This document shows positions 36,228-45,841 of a stretch of 47,286 nt of DNA, piece after piece. The notes under the pieces were generated by a model, which was given only the letters and a program-made list of their open reading frames with translations, ran no database searches and had not been told where the DNA came from. This DNA is from an uncultured Clostridia bacterium. GTDB lineage: Bacteria > Bacillota > Clostridia > Oscillospirales > Acutalibacteraceae. Numbering within the stretch: the first letter of the stretch is position 1; every line of letters starts with the position of its first letter. The stretch covers positions 1 through 47,286 of the forward strand of contig CANPXK010000012.1 of the NCBI GenBank assembly GCA_947585965.1, in the 5' to 3' direction. Position numbers and translations under genes: made by a program.

Positions 36228-38051
36228 ATGCAAACAAAGAAGATTATCAGTATTGCTTTGACAGCTGCTCTTGTTAGCTCGGTTGCTGCTGTTGCTACAC
36301 TGTCAGCATCTGCTGTTGACGTTCTGCCGGATGGATTTTCAAAGGCAGATCTCGATGGTCACACAATGGGTATCATCGGTATCAACGGATGGGAAGTAGA
36401 TGCAGCTGCTATGACAGATGCTGATGGAGACGGCATTTACTTAGGTGTAGTTGAGGATGTTGCAGCCGGAAGTTATGAGTTCAAGATTCGTCTTGACGGT
36501 GCTTGGGATTACAGCTGGGGTGTATACGAGGAAGCAGAGGATCGTACATTCAACAGCCAGACAAACTGCTCACTTACCTTGGGCAGCACTTCAGACGTAG
36601 TTGTAGTTCTTGATACAAACGGTGCGGATGCTAATGTTTGGTCAGTGGCTTATTTTGCACTTCCCGATGAGGGCGGCGACCAGAGCGGAGCTTTTGTAGC
36701 AGCAGATCATGCCTACAGTGCAATAGGTGACTTCAGCTCATGGGACGACGGCGATGTTGCCATGACAGAGATTGCAAAAGGAGTATATTGTGCTAACATA
36801 GGTGATGTAGCTGCAACTCAGGGCTTTAAGGTTCGTGCAGACGGTGCATGGGACTATAGCTGGGGCGTATACGAGGCAGCAGAGGATCGTACACAGAACA
36901 GCCAGACCAACTGCTCAATAGCAGAGGATGCTAAGAACGTACATCTTATACTTAACACAAACGGCGCTGACTTCCAGGTATGGCAGGTAGCTTATTTCTA
37001 TACTGCTCCGGACGGATCACTCAAGTTTGTAGATGTAGGTCCTAACGCTGCTACACCTGATGAACCGTCAACAGACGAGTCTTCAACAGATGAACCGTCA
37101 ACGGATGAGCCTTCAACAGACGAGTCTTCGACAGATGAGCCTTCAACAGACGAGCCTTCGACAGACGAGTCTACAGAGCCTTCAACGGAAGATCCGGACG
37201 AGCCGTCTATCGAGGAGAACTATACGACACAGATTTCAGATTATATTTTCTTTGATAACAGCGAAACAAAGTGGGAAACAGTACACGCTCATTGGTGGAA
37301 TTCTGACTATACAAAGATAGTTGACCTTGAGGGCAACCTTTGGCCGGCAGAGCCGCTTGATGAAAACGGTAATCAGGATTTCGCCAATGCTTGGCCGGGA
37401 ACTGAAATGACTAATATTGAGGGTACCGATATCTGGCAGGCAAGAGTTCCGTTCGGTGCTACAAAGATTATTTTCAACAATGGTAAGCTTGATGCTGAAA
37501 TAAACAATGAAGTTATTCCTGACGAGCAGGTTGAGGTATTGGCAAACGGTGACGTGACCATGGACAACCTGAATGCAGCAGGTGTTGGTGTTCAGACAGC
37601 AGATCTTGACTTCGATTCAACAGCTAATGCAGGTCAGATATACAAGCTCGATACTTCTGTACTTCCCACAGCTGCACGTGGTATTTATAAGAACAGAAAG
37701 TGGACATTCTCAGCAGAAGCAGGTACATGGGATGCTTACGTGGGTGAGTACATTTCCGAGTTACTTAACGAAGCTCCTGTAGTAAGTGAAGATCCTTCCG
37801 TAGATCCCGAGCCCAGTGACGACAGTGAAGAGCCCGGAGAACCCAGCGGTACAGATGTACCGGGCAATGGCACAAGCACACCTGGTGGCACAAATACACC
37901 CGGTGACGGTGGCAACAATAATGGTGGTTCAAGCACAGGTGACGGAGTAGTTTCAACAGGCGATACAGCAGTACCCGCAGTATTTGCAGTTATTGCTATT
38001 GCAGCTCTCGGTGTAGCTATTGTAGCAGCTAAGAAAAAAGAAAGAGCTTAA
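36228..38051 (+). CDS. Surface starch-binding-type protein: two X25-like modules, STDEP linker, CBM26-like module, C-terminal anchor
   Basis: Signal peptide; 'HTMGIIGINGWEVDAAAMTDADGDGIYLG...YEFKIRLDGAWDYSWGVYEEAEDRTFNSQTNCSL' repeated; 'YIFFDNSETKWETVHAHWWN...WPGTEMTNIEGTDIWQARVPFGATKIIFNNG' resembles CBM26; 'STGDTAVPAVFAVIAIAALGVAIVAAKKKERA'. Confidence 0.85.
   Translation: MQTKKIISIALTAALVSSVAAVATLSASAVDVLPDGFSKADLDGHTMGIIGINGWEVDAAAMTDADGDGIYLGVVEDVAAGSYEFKIRLDGAWDYSWGVYEEAEDRTFNSQTNCSLTLGSTSDVVVVLDTNGADANVWSVAYFALPDEGGDQSGAFVAADHAYSAIGDFSSWDDGDVAMTEIAKGVYCANIGDVAATQGFKVRADGAWDYSWGVYEAAEDRTQNSQTNCSIAEDAKNVHLILNTNGADFQVWQVAYFYTAPDGSLKFVDVGPNAATPDEPSTDESSTDEPSTDEPSTDESSTDEPSTDEPSTDESTEPSTEDPDEPSIEENYTTQISDYIFFDNSETKWETVHAHWWNSDYTKIVDLEGNLWPAEPLDENGNQDFANAWPGTEMTNIEGTDIWQARVPFGATKIIFNNGKLDAEINNEVIPDEQVEVLANGDVTMDNLNAAGVGVQTADLDFDSTANAGQIYKLDTSVLPTAARGIYKNRKWTFSAEAGTWDAYVGEYISELLNEAPVVSEDPSVDPEPSDDSEEPGEPSGTDVPGNGTSTPGGTNTPGDGGNNNGGSSTGDGVVSTGDTAVPAVFAVIAIAALGVAIVAAKKKERA
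37062..37191 (+). repeat. 15-bp-unit tandem repeat encoding (PSTDE/SSTDE)n
   Basis: ccgtcaacagacgag/tcttcaacagatgaa-type units repeated. Confidence 0.85.
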
Positions 38052-38098
38052 TTCATAAATTCTGAAGCGATTGCTTGGTTTTATATGATGTAAGTTTT

Positions 38099-38134
38099 CG
38101 GCGGACATTTCTTTTCGGAATGTCCGCCGTTTTA
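38099..38134 (+). terminator. Terminator after the surface protein gene
   Basis: cggcggacatt-N9-aatgtccgccg followed by tttta. Confidence 0.8.
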
Positions 38135-38215
38135 TTTTTGTTTTCATGTATAATTTTTCTTACAGATACAAAAGATATCATTGAGTAATAAATCAATTAA
38201 TAAGGAGTTTTATAT

Positions 38216-38752
38216 ATGAGAGCAACCGGAATTGTACGAAGAATAGATGATTTGGGAAGGGTAGTTATTCCCAAGGAGATACGCCGCACGTTAAGAATAC
38301 GTGAGGGTGATCCGCTTGAAATATACACGGATTCGGGCGGAGAAGTGATTTTTAAAAAATACTCACCAATGGGAGAAATGTCGAGCTTTGCGGAGCAGTA
38401 TGCCGAGGTTATAAACAGAGTATCAAAATGTCCTGTCATAATAACGGACAGGGATCATGTTGTTGCTGCATCGGGTGTATCTAAGAAGGAATATATTGAC
38501 CGCCGGATATCGGCTGATCTTGAAGATATGATAGAAAACCGCAGGAGTTTTACGGCGGAGAGAAATTCCACCGTACTCATGCCTGTTGAGAATATTGACA
38601 AATGTGCGTCCGTTGCATATCCGATTATATCAGCCGGTGACATAACGGGGGCGATAATCATGCTTCTCCCCGAAAGCGGAGCATTTCCCAACGAAGGTGA
38701 TATAAAGTTAATGCAGGCCGCTGCCGACTTCCTCTCCAAACAAAATGAGTAG
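38216..38752 (+). CDS. spoVT: Stage V sporulation protein T (AbrB-like regulator)
   Basis: 'MRATGIVRRIDDLGRVVIPKEIRRTLRIREGDPLEIYTDSGGEVIFKKYSP' plus C-terminal GAF-like domain. Confidence 0.95.
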   Translation: MRATGIVRRIDDLGRVVIPKEIRRTLRIREGDPLEIYTDSGGEVIFKKYSPMGEMSSFAEQYAEVINRVSKCPVIITDRDHVVAASGVSKKEYIDRRISADLEDMIENRRSFTAERNSTVLMPVENIDKCASVAYPIISAGDITGAIIMLLPESGAFPNEGDIKLMQAAADFLSKQNE

Positions 38753-38897
38753 CTCCGGTGTCCATTCGCATTTTCGCTCACTGCGTTCACTTTGACGGTT
38801 TTTATCGAAAGTATGTGTCCGCGTTAGTGAGTTTGCCTGTCGGAATGGGGCGGAAAGTGTCGGGAGCGGCTCCGCTTGTGACGGCAATTTATATAAC

Positions 38898-38952
38898 AAT
38901 GGTCTGCCTTATCAGGCATCAATAAACCTGATAAGGCAGACCATTTTATTTT
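38898..38952. terminator. Bidirectional terminator with a perfect 19-bp stem
   Basis: aatggtctgccttatcagg-catcaataaa-cctgataaggcagaccatt followed by ttatttt. Confidence 0.85.
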
Positions 38953-38993
38953 AGATGTATTTTTAAGTTACCTGTGTGTTGATGATAACTGCT

Positions 38994-40697
38994 TTATTTG
39001 TTGTCGTTCGGCTGGTTCTCGTCCCTTACTCTGACAGCTTCCTCGTCAGCGTGCCTTATCTGTGCCCTCTTTATCTTTCCGCCTATTGTTTTTGGAAGCT
39101 CGTCTACAAACTCAATCACTCTCGGATATTTATAAGGTGCGGTTGACTTCTTTACATGATCCTGCAATTCCTTGATAAGCTTCTCGCTTGGTTCGTAGCC
39201 CTTTTTAAGTACAACCGTTGCCTTGACAACCTGACCTCTTACAGGATCGGGAGTACCTGTTATCGCACACTCAACAACTGCGTCATGCTCAAGCATCGCA
39301 CTTTCAACCTCAAACGGACCTATGCGGTATCCCGAACATTTGATAACATCGTCATTCCTGCCGACAAACCAATAATATCCATCGCTGTCACGCCATGCCA
39401 TATCACACGTATCATAGAATTTTCCGAGAAGCAACTCGTTCGTCATTTCGGGATTTCTGTAATATCCCGTAAACAAACCGACAGGAGGATTGTTTTTTAC
39501 GTCCATAACACAAATAGAACCCTCCTCGCCGACTCCTACTTCGTTTCCGTCACTGTTAAGAAGCTTGATGTCATAAAGCGGCGAAGGCTTTCCCGTAGCA
39601 CCTATCTTAATTTCATCCCACTGAAAATCCGCCATAAGCACGCTGCCCTCGGACTGACCGAAGCCCTGATATATATTATGTCCGGTGAATTTGAACCATT
39701 TATTGTTTACCTCCGGATTAAGCGGTTCACCTGCCGTTGCCCAATGTTGAATTGAGGATAAATCATAGGATGCAACATCCTCCAACAGCATAAAACGATA
39801 CATTGTCGGCGGAGCACAGAAGGTTGTCAGCTTATATTCCGACATTTTTTCAAGCAGCTTTGCCGGAATGAATTTGTCGAAATCATAGGCAAATATGACA
39901 GCACCGCAAATCCACTGCCCGTATATTTTTCCCCATCCGAATTTTGCCCAGCCGGAATCCGTAACGCTCATATGCAGCTTGTTTTCCTGTACCTGCTGCC
40001 AGTATTTAGCCGTAACAATATGTCCGAGCGGATGTGAAAAGCTGTGCTGTACCATTTTCGGCATACCTGTCGTACCCGAGGTGAAATATACAAGCATGAT
40101 ATCGTCCTTGTTCGTAGCATCCACACCTGTGGGTCTTTCAAAAACATCCGACTGTTTCTCTATCTCATCCTCAAAAAATTCCCAACCCTCACGCTTTTCA
40201 CCGACAACTATATGATTTTTTATTGTCGGGCATTCGGGAAGTGATTTTTCAAACTGCGTTATTACGAAATCATCATTAACACAAACAACAGCCTTTACCA
40301 AAGCGGAATTTGCACGGTATATTACATCCTTGCTTGTGAGCTGGAGCGTTCCAGGTATTGTAACTGCGCCGAGCTTGTGAAGTGCGACGGCACATACCCA
40401 ATATTCCCAGCGTCTGCGAAGTACAAGCATAACCACATCGCCTTTCCTTATGCCTATACTTTTGAAATAATTAGCCGCCTTGTTTGAAAGAAGGCTGATA
40501 TCCTTGAATGTGAATGTTTTCTCCCCACCGTGGTCATCACACCACACAAGAGCCTTTTTGTTTTCGTCCTGCTTTGCCCATTCGTCAACAATGTCGAATC
40601 CGAAATTAAAGTTTTCGGGTACATTTACCTTGTAGTTTTTCTTGAAGTCTTCATACGAATCAAATTCGATGCGGGGTAAAAATCTGTCAAGCAGCAT
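38994..40697 (-). CDS. AMP-dependent acyl-CoA/acetyl-CoA synthetase
   Basis: 'LVYFTSGTTGMPKMVQHS', 'YQGFGQSEGSV', 'GRNDDVIKCSGYRIGPFEVESAMLEH', 'YKYPRVIEFVDELPKTIGGKIKRAQIR'. Confidence 0.95.
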   Translation of the reverse strand: MLLDRFLPRIEFDSYEDFKKNYKVNVPENFNFGFDIVDEWAKQDENKKALVWCDDHGGEKTFTFKDISLLSNKAANYFKSIGIRKGDVVMLVLRRRWEYWVCAVALHKLGAVTIPGTLQLTSKDVIYRANSALVKAVVCVNDDFVITQFEKSLPECPTIKNHIVVGEKREGWEFFEDEIEKQSDVFERPTGVDATNKDDIMLVYFTSGTTGMPKMVQHSFSHPLGHIVTAKYWQQVQENKLHMSVTDSGWAKFGWGKIYGQWICGAVIFAYDFDKFIPAKLLEKMSEYKLTTFCAPPTMYRFMLLEDVASYDLSSIQHWATAGEPLNPEVNNKWFKFTGHNIYQGFGQSEGSVLMADFQWDEIKIGATGKPSPLYDIKLLNSDGNEVGVGEEGSICVMDVKNNPPVGLFTGYYRNPEMTNELLLGKFYDTCDMAWRDSDGYYWFVGRNDDVIKCSGYRIGPFEVESAMLEHDAVVECAITGTPDPVRGQVVKATVVLKKGYEPSEKLIKELQDHVKKSTAPYKYPRVIEFVDELPKTIGGKIKRAQIRHADEEAVRVRDENQPNDNK

Positions 40698-40890
40698 TTT
40701 TTCTTCTCCTTACTTTAATAAATATTAGCCGTAATAGCATTTTACCGTGCATAATAGCACAATAATGACATTTATTTGCAAAATAATAATTTTATCGGCT
40801 TGCTAAATATGATAACACGTTGAGTTTTGTTTGTCAAGATTACTTTTATGCATAAAATAGTTATTATAGTATCATCGGAGTGCTGAGATA

Positions 40891-41382
40891 TTATACTGCC
40901 CTGTTTGCATCCCCCAAAGAAAACATTTTTCCGTTGTACTCTTTTTCGCTTATATCACAACCGATAACTATATCATTTTGTATAATGAGGTTGAGTAAGT
41001 CGCCTTTTCGACTTTCGGGAGAAATTATTTCGTAAGAATATAATGTGCAGTTCTGTCCCTTATATTTTTCGAGGTTAAGACCGATTTGTTTTTGAATGTC
41101 ATTATACTGCAAATAAATATCATTAAAGTTCGAGGGAATGATTATGTTTTTCACGCCGATGGGTTCATCGGCGATTTTCAGACCGAAAAAATCAGCAAAT
41201 CCGGAAATTTCCTCTTTTGAGCCGGCACGGAGGGAATATGTTTTTCCCTCAAATTCCGCAGTATAAGGGTCATCATGAAATATTACAAACATCAGAGTTG
41301 TAAGCACCATAATGAATGCTGCGAGAATTATAAAAAATATTTTGCTTTTAATAAGTTTTTCGGATACAGTAAAAATAACCAA
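40891..41382 (-). CDS. Hypothetical membrane-anchored protein
   Basis: 163 aa, single N-terminal TM; resembles DUF4830-type clostridial proteins (weak recall). Confidence 0.5.
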   Translation of the reverse strand: MVIFTVSEKLIKSKIFFIILAAFIMVLTTLMFVIFHDDPYTAEFEGKTYSLRAGSKEEISGFADFFGLKIADEPIGVKNIIIPSNFNDIYLQYNDIQKQIGLNLEKYKGQNCTLYSYEIISPESRKGDLLNLIIQNDIVIGCDISEKEYNGKMFSLGDANRAV

Positions 41383-41575
41383 AAATTTACTCCCCTTTTC
41401 TACACAATAAATTGATAAATTATCATAGATAACTTATGCATGATAATGAAAAATCATACAAACCGATTATACATATACGATTTAAGCACATAATAATTAA
41501 GTAATAATAATTTCATAGGTTATGAATTTTATTATTATGCAGGATTTCTGCGAAAGTTTATTGAGGTGAAAAACT

Positions 41576-41779
41576 ATGTCACAGGATAATTTTTACGAGG
41601 GCAGCTTCAGTGCGATAGGAACACCGTTTGATCCGTACGGAAGAGAGGATGAATGTTGTGTGTTTAATGGCAGGATAATGCCGTTCCAGTTCAGATTTCC
41701 TATTTATCCCTATGCATTTACGATGATAAGGAATACTGTATTGGACGATTCCGATAATCCGGAAGCCCCGAAGATGTAA
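41576..41779 (+). CDS. Hypothetical small protein (67 aa)
   Basis: ATG after ttgaggtgaaaaact. Confidence 0.5.
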   Translation: MSQDNFYEGSFSAIGTPFDPYGREDECCVFNGRIMPFQFRFPIYPYAFTMIRNTVLDDSDNPEAPKM

Positions 41780-41862
41780 TACGGAAAAACATAGTGTCTG
41801 TACTGTCTGCTGCAATACGGTGCGGACACTGTGCTTTATAGCAACATCTCATAAGGCAGTTG

Positions 41863-41891
41863 TTGACAGAGGAATCGGATTATTATATAAT
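41863..41891 (+). promoter_or_regulatory. Consensus sigma-A promoter for the SseB-like gene
   Basis: TTGACA - 17 bp - TATAAT. Confidence 0.8.
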
Positions 41892-41929
41892 TGATGTTGT
41901 AATATTATATTAGCTTCGGAGGATAAAAT

Positions 41930-43090
41930 ATGAGCAGGATTCAAGATTTGATAAAAGAATACGGTAAAAATAAAAACCGGAATACATACCGTGATATACT
42001 TGCGAAAATACAGACGGATGAGGTTTTGTATTCCGCATTTTCACCGAGAACAAGAGGTCACTTTGTTGATTATGTTGAGGGAATACCATCGGCGTTTCTG
42101 TTTTCCGAAAAGCAGTACTGTGAGGACTTTTGCCGTCATGTAAAGGAAAGCGGACATACCGTCGGCATTGCTGAATGTAACAGGGACAGCCGTCTCAGTA
42201 TGCTTTCGGATTATCACAGGAGCGGCATAGAATCCGTTCTCATTGATAACGGCAAGGCTCATATTCTCATACCGCTCAGCGATCTCATAAATGTTCCGGA
42301 TTTCTCAAAAATTCCCGAAAATCAGCGGCCTATAATAAATCCTGCCTTGGTGTGCAGTGCAAACAGATTTTTTCAGTGTATAGAAAATAAAACCGTGACA
42401 CCCGATAAGGAGATAAATTTTCTTTCGGATGCATATAATGCAAGGTATATCATACCGATAGAGGGAAAGCCGGAGGGTAATAAGGTAAATATACCGTCAA
42501 TCGGCAGGAGTGACGGGGAAAAGGTTATACCGTTCTTTACGGATATAAACGAGTACAGAAAGCTTGATCATGAGGGTAAATTTAATCCTGTACCTGCTAC
42601 CTTTGCACATATAGAAAATCTTTGCAATGAGGGTGAAATTGTCGTATTGAATCCCTTTGGCTTTAATTTTACAATAACAAAGGAAACCTGTGAGGCAATA
42701 CATAGGGCTGTTGAGCTTGCACCTCAGAGTGAGGGCGAACGTGCGGTTATTTATACACTCGAAAAAATGCCGGACGATATAACCGATAAGCTGAGTGAGT
42801 TATTTGACAATGACGGAAGAATTGTAAGGGCGTTTTTGAAGGGTATGAGGAAAAAAAGCGGAAGTGAACTGATTGTGTCGGTTGATTGCGGTGAGTTGGC
42901 GGAGGACGAGGTTAAGACCGTACTTGAGGAAATGAAGGCTGAAACGCAAAAATACACAGACAAGACCCTTAACTTTGTGTCAAGCCGCAGCTACATAGGA
43001 GGCCTTGCTTCAAGTGAAATAGTGCCGTTCTTTGAAAGATTTGTTATTGATGTAAGTATTCCGCCTGAAAATTTTGATATGGGGGAATGA
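41930..43090 (+). CDS. SseB-like protein (enhanced serine sensitivity family)
   Basis: 'KVIPFFTDINEYRKLDHEGKFNPVPATFAHIENLCNEGEIVVLNPFGFNFTI' (SseB N-terminal) followed by an SseB C-terminal-like region. Confidence 0.75.
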   Translation: MSRIQDLIKEYGKNKNRNTYRDILAKIQTDEVLYSAFSPRTRGHFVDYVEGIPSAFLFSEKQYCEDFCRHVKESGHTVGIAECNRDSRLSMLSDYHRSGIESVLIDNGKAHILIPLSDLINVPDFSKIPENQRPIINPALVCSANRFFQCIENKTVTPDKEINFLSDAYNARYIIPIEGKPEGNKVNIPSIGRSDGEKVIPFFTDINEYRKLDHEGKFNPVPATFAHIENLCNEGEIVVLNPFGFNFTITKETCEAIHRAVELAPQSEGERAVIYTLEKMPDDITDKLSELFDNDGRIVRAFLKGMRKKSGSELIVSVDCGELAEDEVKTVLEEMKAETQKYTDKTLNFVSSRSYIGGLASSEIVPFFERFVIDVSIPPENFDMGE

Positions 43091-43434
43091 AAATAAAACC
43101 TACGGGAGGCAGTGTATGGACGATATAAAACACAGGTTTTATATACCATAGATACCCAAAAGATACATGAACGCAGAAGATGTATTTTGTAAATCGGATC
43201 GTCACACTGATTCCTTGTTGCTGTGTACATACGGATGTTAAGTGATATAATTGATTCCGCATCATTATTTACGGATTCGGATGATGAATGAATTGTAAAA
43301 TAAATTTTGGAAAAAATCCCCGCTTATAATTGACTTATTATGCGTTTTGAATTATAATTAAGTGGTATCATTACATAATAATGCGGGATGTTGTTATTCC
43401 CACAGCGTAAAAATATAAATGGAGGCTTTAAAGT

Positions 43435-44520
43435 ATGAAAAGAGTTTACAATTTCTCGGCAGGTCCTTCTATGCTGCCGCAGTCGGTTCTTGAAAAGGCA
43501 GCGAGCGAAATGCTCGATTATCAGGGCAGCGGTCAGTCCGTTATGGAAATGTCACACCGTTCAAAGATTTACGGAACAATCATAGAGGGTGCAGAGGCAC
43601 TTCTCCGTGAGGTTATGAACATTCCCGATAACTATAAGGTGCTTTTCCTTCAGGGCGGTGCTTCAACACAGTTTGCGGCTATTCCTCTTAACCTCGGTGT
43701 AAACAGCGGAAAGGCCGATTATGTTATCACAGGTCAGTGGGCAACAAAGGCTCAGAAGGAAGCTGCAAGATACATAGATGCAAATATCGTTGCTTCTTCA
43801 AAGGACAAGACTTTCTCCTATATCCCGAAGCTTGATCCCGATACATTTACAAAGGATGCCGATTATTTCTATATCTGCATGAATAATACAATCTACGGAA
43901 CGCTTTACCATGAGCTTCCCGAAACAGGAAATGTGCCGCTTGTTGCGGATATCTCATCCTGTATTCTTTCACAGCCGATAGATGTTACAAAATTCGGAAT
44001 TCTCTATGCTGGTGCACAGAAGAATATGGCTCCGGCAGGTCTTACGGTTGTTATTATACGTGAGGATCTTATCGGTCATGCAAAGGATATAACTCCCACA
44101 ATGCTCAATTACAAGACACACGCCGATAACGGCTCAATGTTCAATACACCTCCGTGCTATACAATCTATATAGCTAAGCTCGTTCTTGAGTGGATAAAGA
44201 ACGATATCGGCGGTCTTGAGAAGATGAAGGAAATCAACGAGAAAAAGGCTTCAATCCTTTATAATTTCCTTGATAACTCCAACCTCTTCAAGGGTACGGT
44301 CGTTCCTGAGGATCGTTCACTTATGAATGTTCCGTTCATTACGGGAAACGAGGAGCTTGACGCTAAATTCGTTAAGGAAGCAACAGAGAATGACTTTGTT
44401 AATATCAAGGGTCACCGTTCGGTCGGCGGCATGAGAGCTTCCATCTATAATGCTATGCCTGTTGAGGGTGTAGAGAAGCTTGTTAAGTTTATGGGTGAGT
44501 TTGAGGCTCGCAATAGCTAA
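43435..44520 (+). CDS. serC: Phosphoserine aminotransferase
   Basis: 'VYNFSAGPSMLPQSVLEKAASEMLDYQGSGQSVMEMSHRSK', 'GAQKNMAPAGLTVVIIRED'. Confidence 0.98.
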   Translation: MKRVYNFSAGPSMLPQSVLEKAASEMLDYQGSGQSVMEMSHRSKIYGTIIEGAEALLREVMNIPDNYKVLFLQGGASTQFAAIPLNLGVNSGKADYVITGQWATKAQKEAARYIDANIVASSKDKTFSYIPKLDPDTFTKDADYFYICMNNTIYGTLYHELPETGNVPLVADISSCILSQPIDVTKFGILYAGAQKNMAPAGLTVVIIREDLIGHAKDITPTMLNYKTHADNGSMFNTPPCYTIYIAKLVLEWIKNDIGGLEKMKEINEKKASILYNFLDNSNLFKGTVVPEDRSLMNVPFITGNEELDAKFVKEATENDFVNIKGHRSVGGMRASIYNAMPVEGVEKLVKFMGEFEARNS

Positions 44521-44548
44521 TTAAAATTAATTATATAAGGTGATAAAA

Positions 44549-45712
44549 ATGTATAATGTTAAGACACTCAATAAGATTTCTTCGGTAGGGCTTTCACGTC
44601 TTGGAGAGAATTATACGGTAGGTGATGATGTTCAGAACCCTGAGGCAGTCCTTGTCCGTTCTGCGTCTATGCATGATATGGAGCTTCCTGAAAGTCTTCT
44701 TGCCATTGCAAGAGCAGGTGCGGGAGTGAATAACATTCCGCTTGACAAATGTGCGGAAAAGGGTATTGTAGTATTCAATACTCCGGGTGCAAATGCAAAT
44801 GCCGTTAAGGAGCTTGTTGTGACGGCTTTGCTTCTCAGCAGCCGTGATGTTATCGGCGGTGTAGAGTGGGCAAAGACACTCAAGGGCAACGGTGATGCGG
44901 TAGGCAAAATGGTAGAAAAGGGCAAGAGTCAGTTTGTGGGTCCCGAAATTAAGGGTAAGACACTTGGCGTTGTAGGTCTTGGTGCCATAGGCATACTTGT
45001 TGCCAATGCTGCTGTTGCACTCGGCATGGAGGTTATAGGTTACGATCCGTTCCTTTCTGTTGACAATGCACTCAGAATTTCTCACAAGGTTAAGCACGTT
45101 GTAACACTTGACGAGGTATTTGCGGCAAGCGATTATATAACCGTTCATGTTCCGCTTACTCCCGAAACAAAGGGTGTTATCAATGCGGAGAATATAGCAA
45201 AGATGAAGGACGGAGTTCGTATAATCAACTACTCCCGTGCTGATCTTGTTGTATCCGCTGATGTTATTGAGGCAGTAAAGAGCGGTAAGGTTGCAAATTA
45301 TACGACTGACTTTGCAACGGATGATATACTTGATGTAAAGGGCATTATCGTAACACCTCACCTCGGAGCTTCAACACCCGAATCGGAGGACAACTGTGCA
45401 AAGATGGCTGCCGATGAAATCAAGGATTATCTTGAAAACGGCAATATTAAAAATTCTGTTATTCTTCCGACTGTTTCAGTTCCTCGTACAGGTGCGGCAA
45501 GAGTTTGCGTAATACACAGAAATGTTCCGAATATCCTTACAACCGTCACAGCAGCTCTTTCAGAAACAGGAAATAATATTGAAAGTCTTGACAGTAAATC
45601 AAAGAAGGATTATGCATATACGATACTTGATACGGCAAATGCCGTTGATGCTGCGGCAGCGGATAAGATTGCTGCAATCGACGGCGTTATCCGTGTAAGG
45701 GTTATCGACTGA
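44549..45712 (+). CDS. serA: D-3-phosphoglycerate dehydrogenase
   Basis: 'RAGAGVNNIPLDKCAEKGIVVFNTPGANANAVKELVV', 'LGVVGLGAIGILVANAAVALGMEVIGYDPF', C-terminal ACT domain; ATG at 44549 after aaggtgataaaa. Confidence 0.97.
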   Translation: MYNVKTLNKISSVGLSRLGENYTVGDDVQNPEAVLVRSASMHDMELPESLLAIARAGAGVNNIPLDKCAEKGIVVFNTPGANANAVKELVVTALLLSSRDVIGGVEWAKTLKGNGDAVGKMVEKGKSQFVGPEIKGKTLGVVGLGAIGILVANAAVALGMEVIGYDPFLSVDNALRISHKVKHVVTLDEVFAASDYITVHVPLTPETKGVINAENIAKMKDGVRIINYSRADLVVSADVIEAVKSGKVANYTTDFATDDILDVKGIIVTPHLGASTPESEDNCAKMAADEIKDYLENGNIKNSVILPTVSVPRTGAARVCVIHRNVPNILTTVTAALSETGNNIESLDSKSKKDYAYTILDTANAVDAAAADKIAAIDGVIRVRVID

Positions 45713-45730
45713 TAAAAACAAAAGCATATC

Positions 45731-45764
45731 TGCACCCGAGGCAATCAGTTTCGGGTGCATTTTG
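45731..45764 (+). terminator. Terminator after serA
   Basis: tgcacccga-N11-tcgggtgca followed by tttt. Confidence 0.75.
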
Positions 45765-45841
45765 TAATTACGGATAATATATATACTATGGGTATATTAT
45801 ACTTTGGGTATAATGTATAGTGGAAAAGGGGAGAGAATAAA

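Noticed and set aside
37062-37191. Possible CRISPR-like direct repeats
   Set aside because: Contiguous 15-bp coding repeats without unique spacers; no CRISPR arrays or cas genes seen in the window.
37060-37320. 86-aa Gln/Arg/Ser-rich ORF (MNRQQTSLQQMNRQ...)
   Set aside because: Alternate frame of the STDEP linker repeat of the surface protein.
44594-45361. 255-aa minus-strand ORF antisense to serA
   Set aside because: serA is clearly coding; the antisense ORF has no recognisable motifs and is Cys/Tyr/Asn-rich as expected of a shadow frame.
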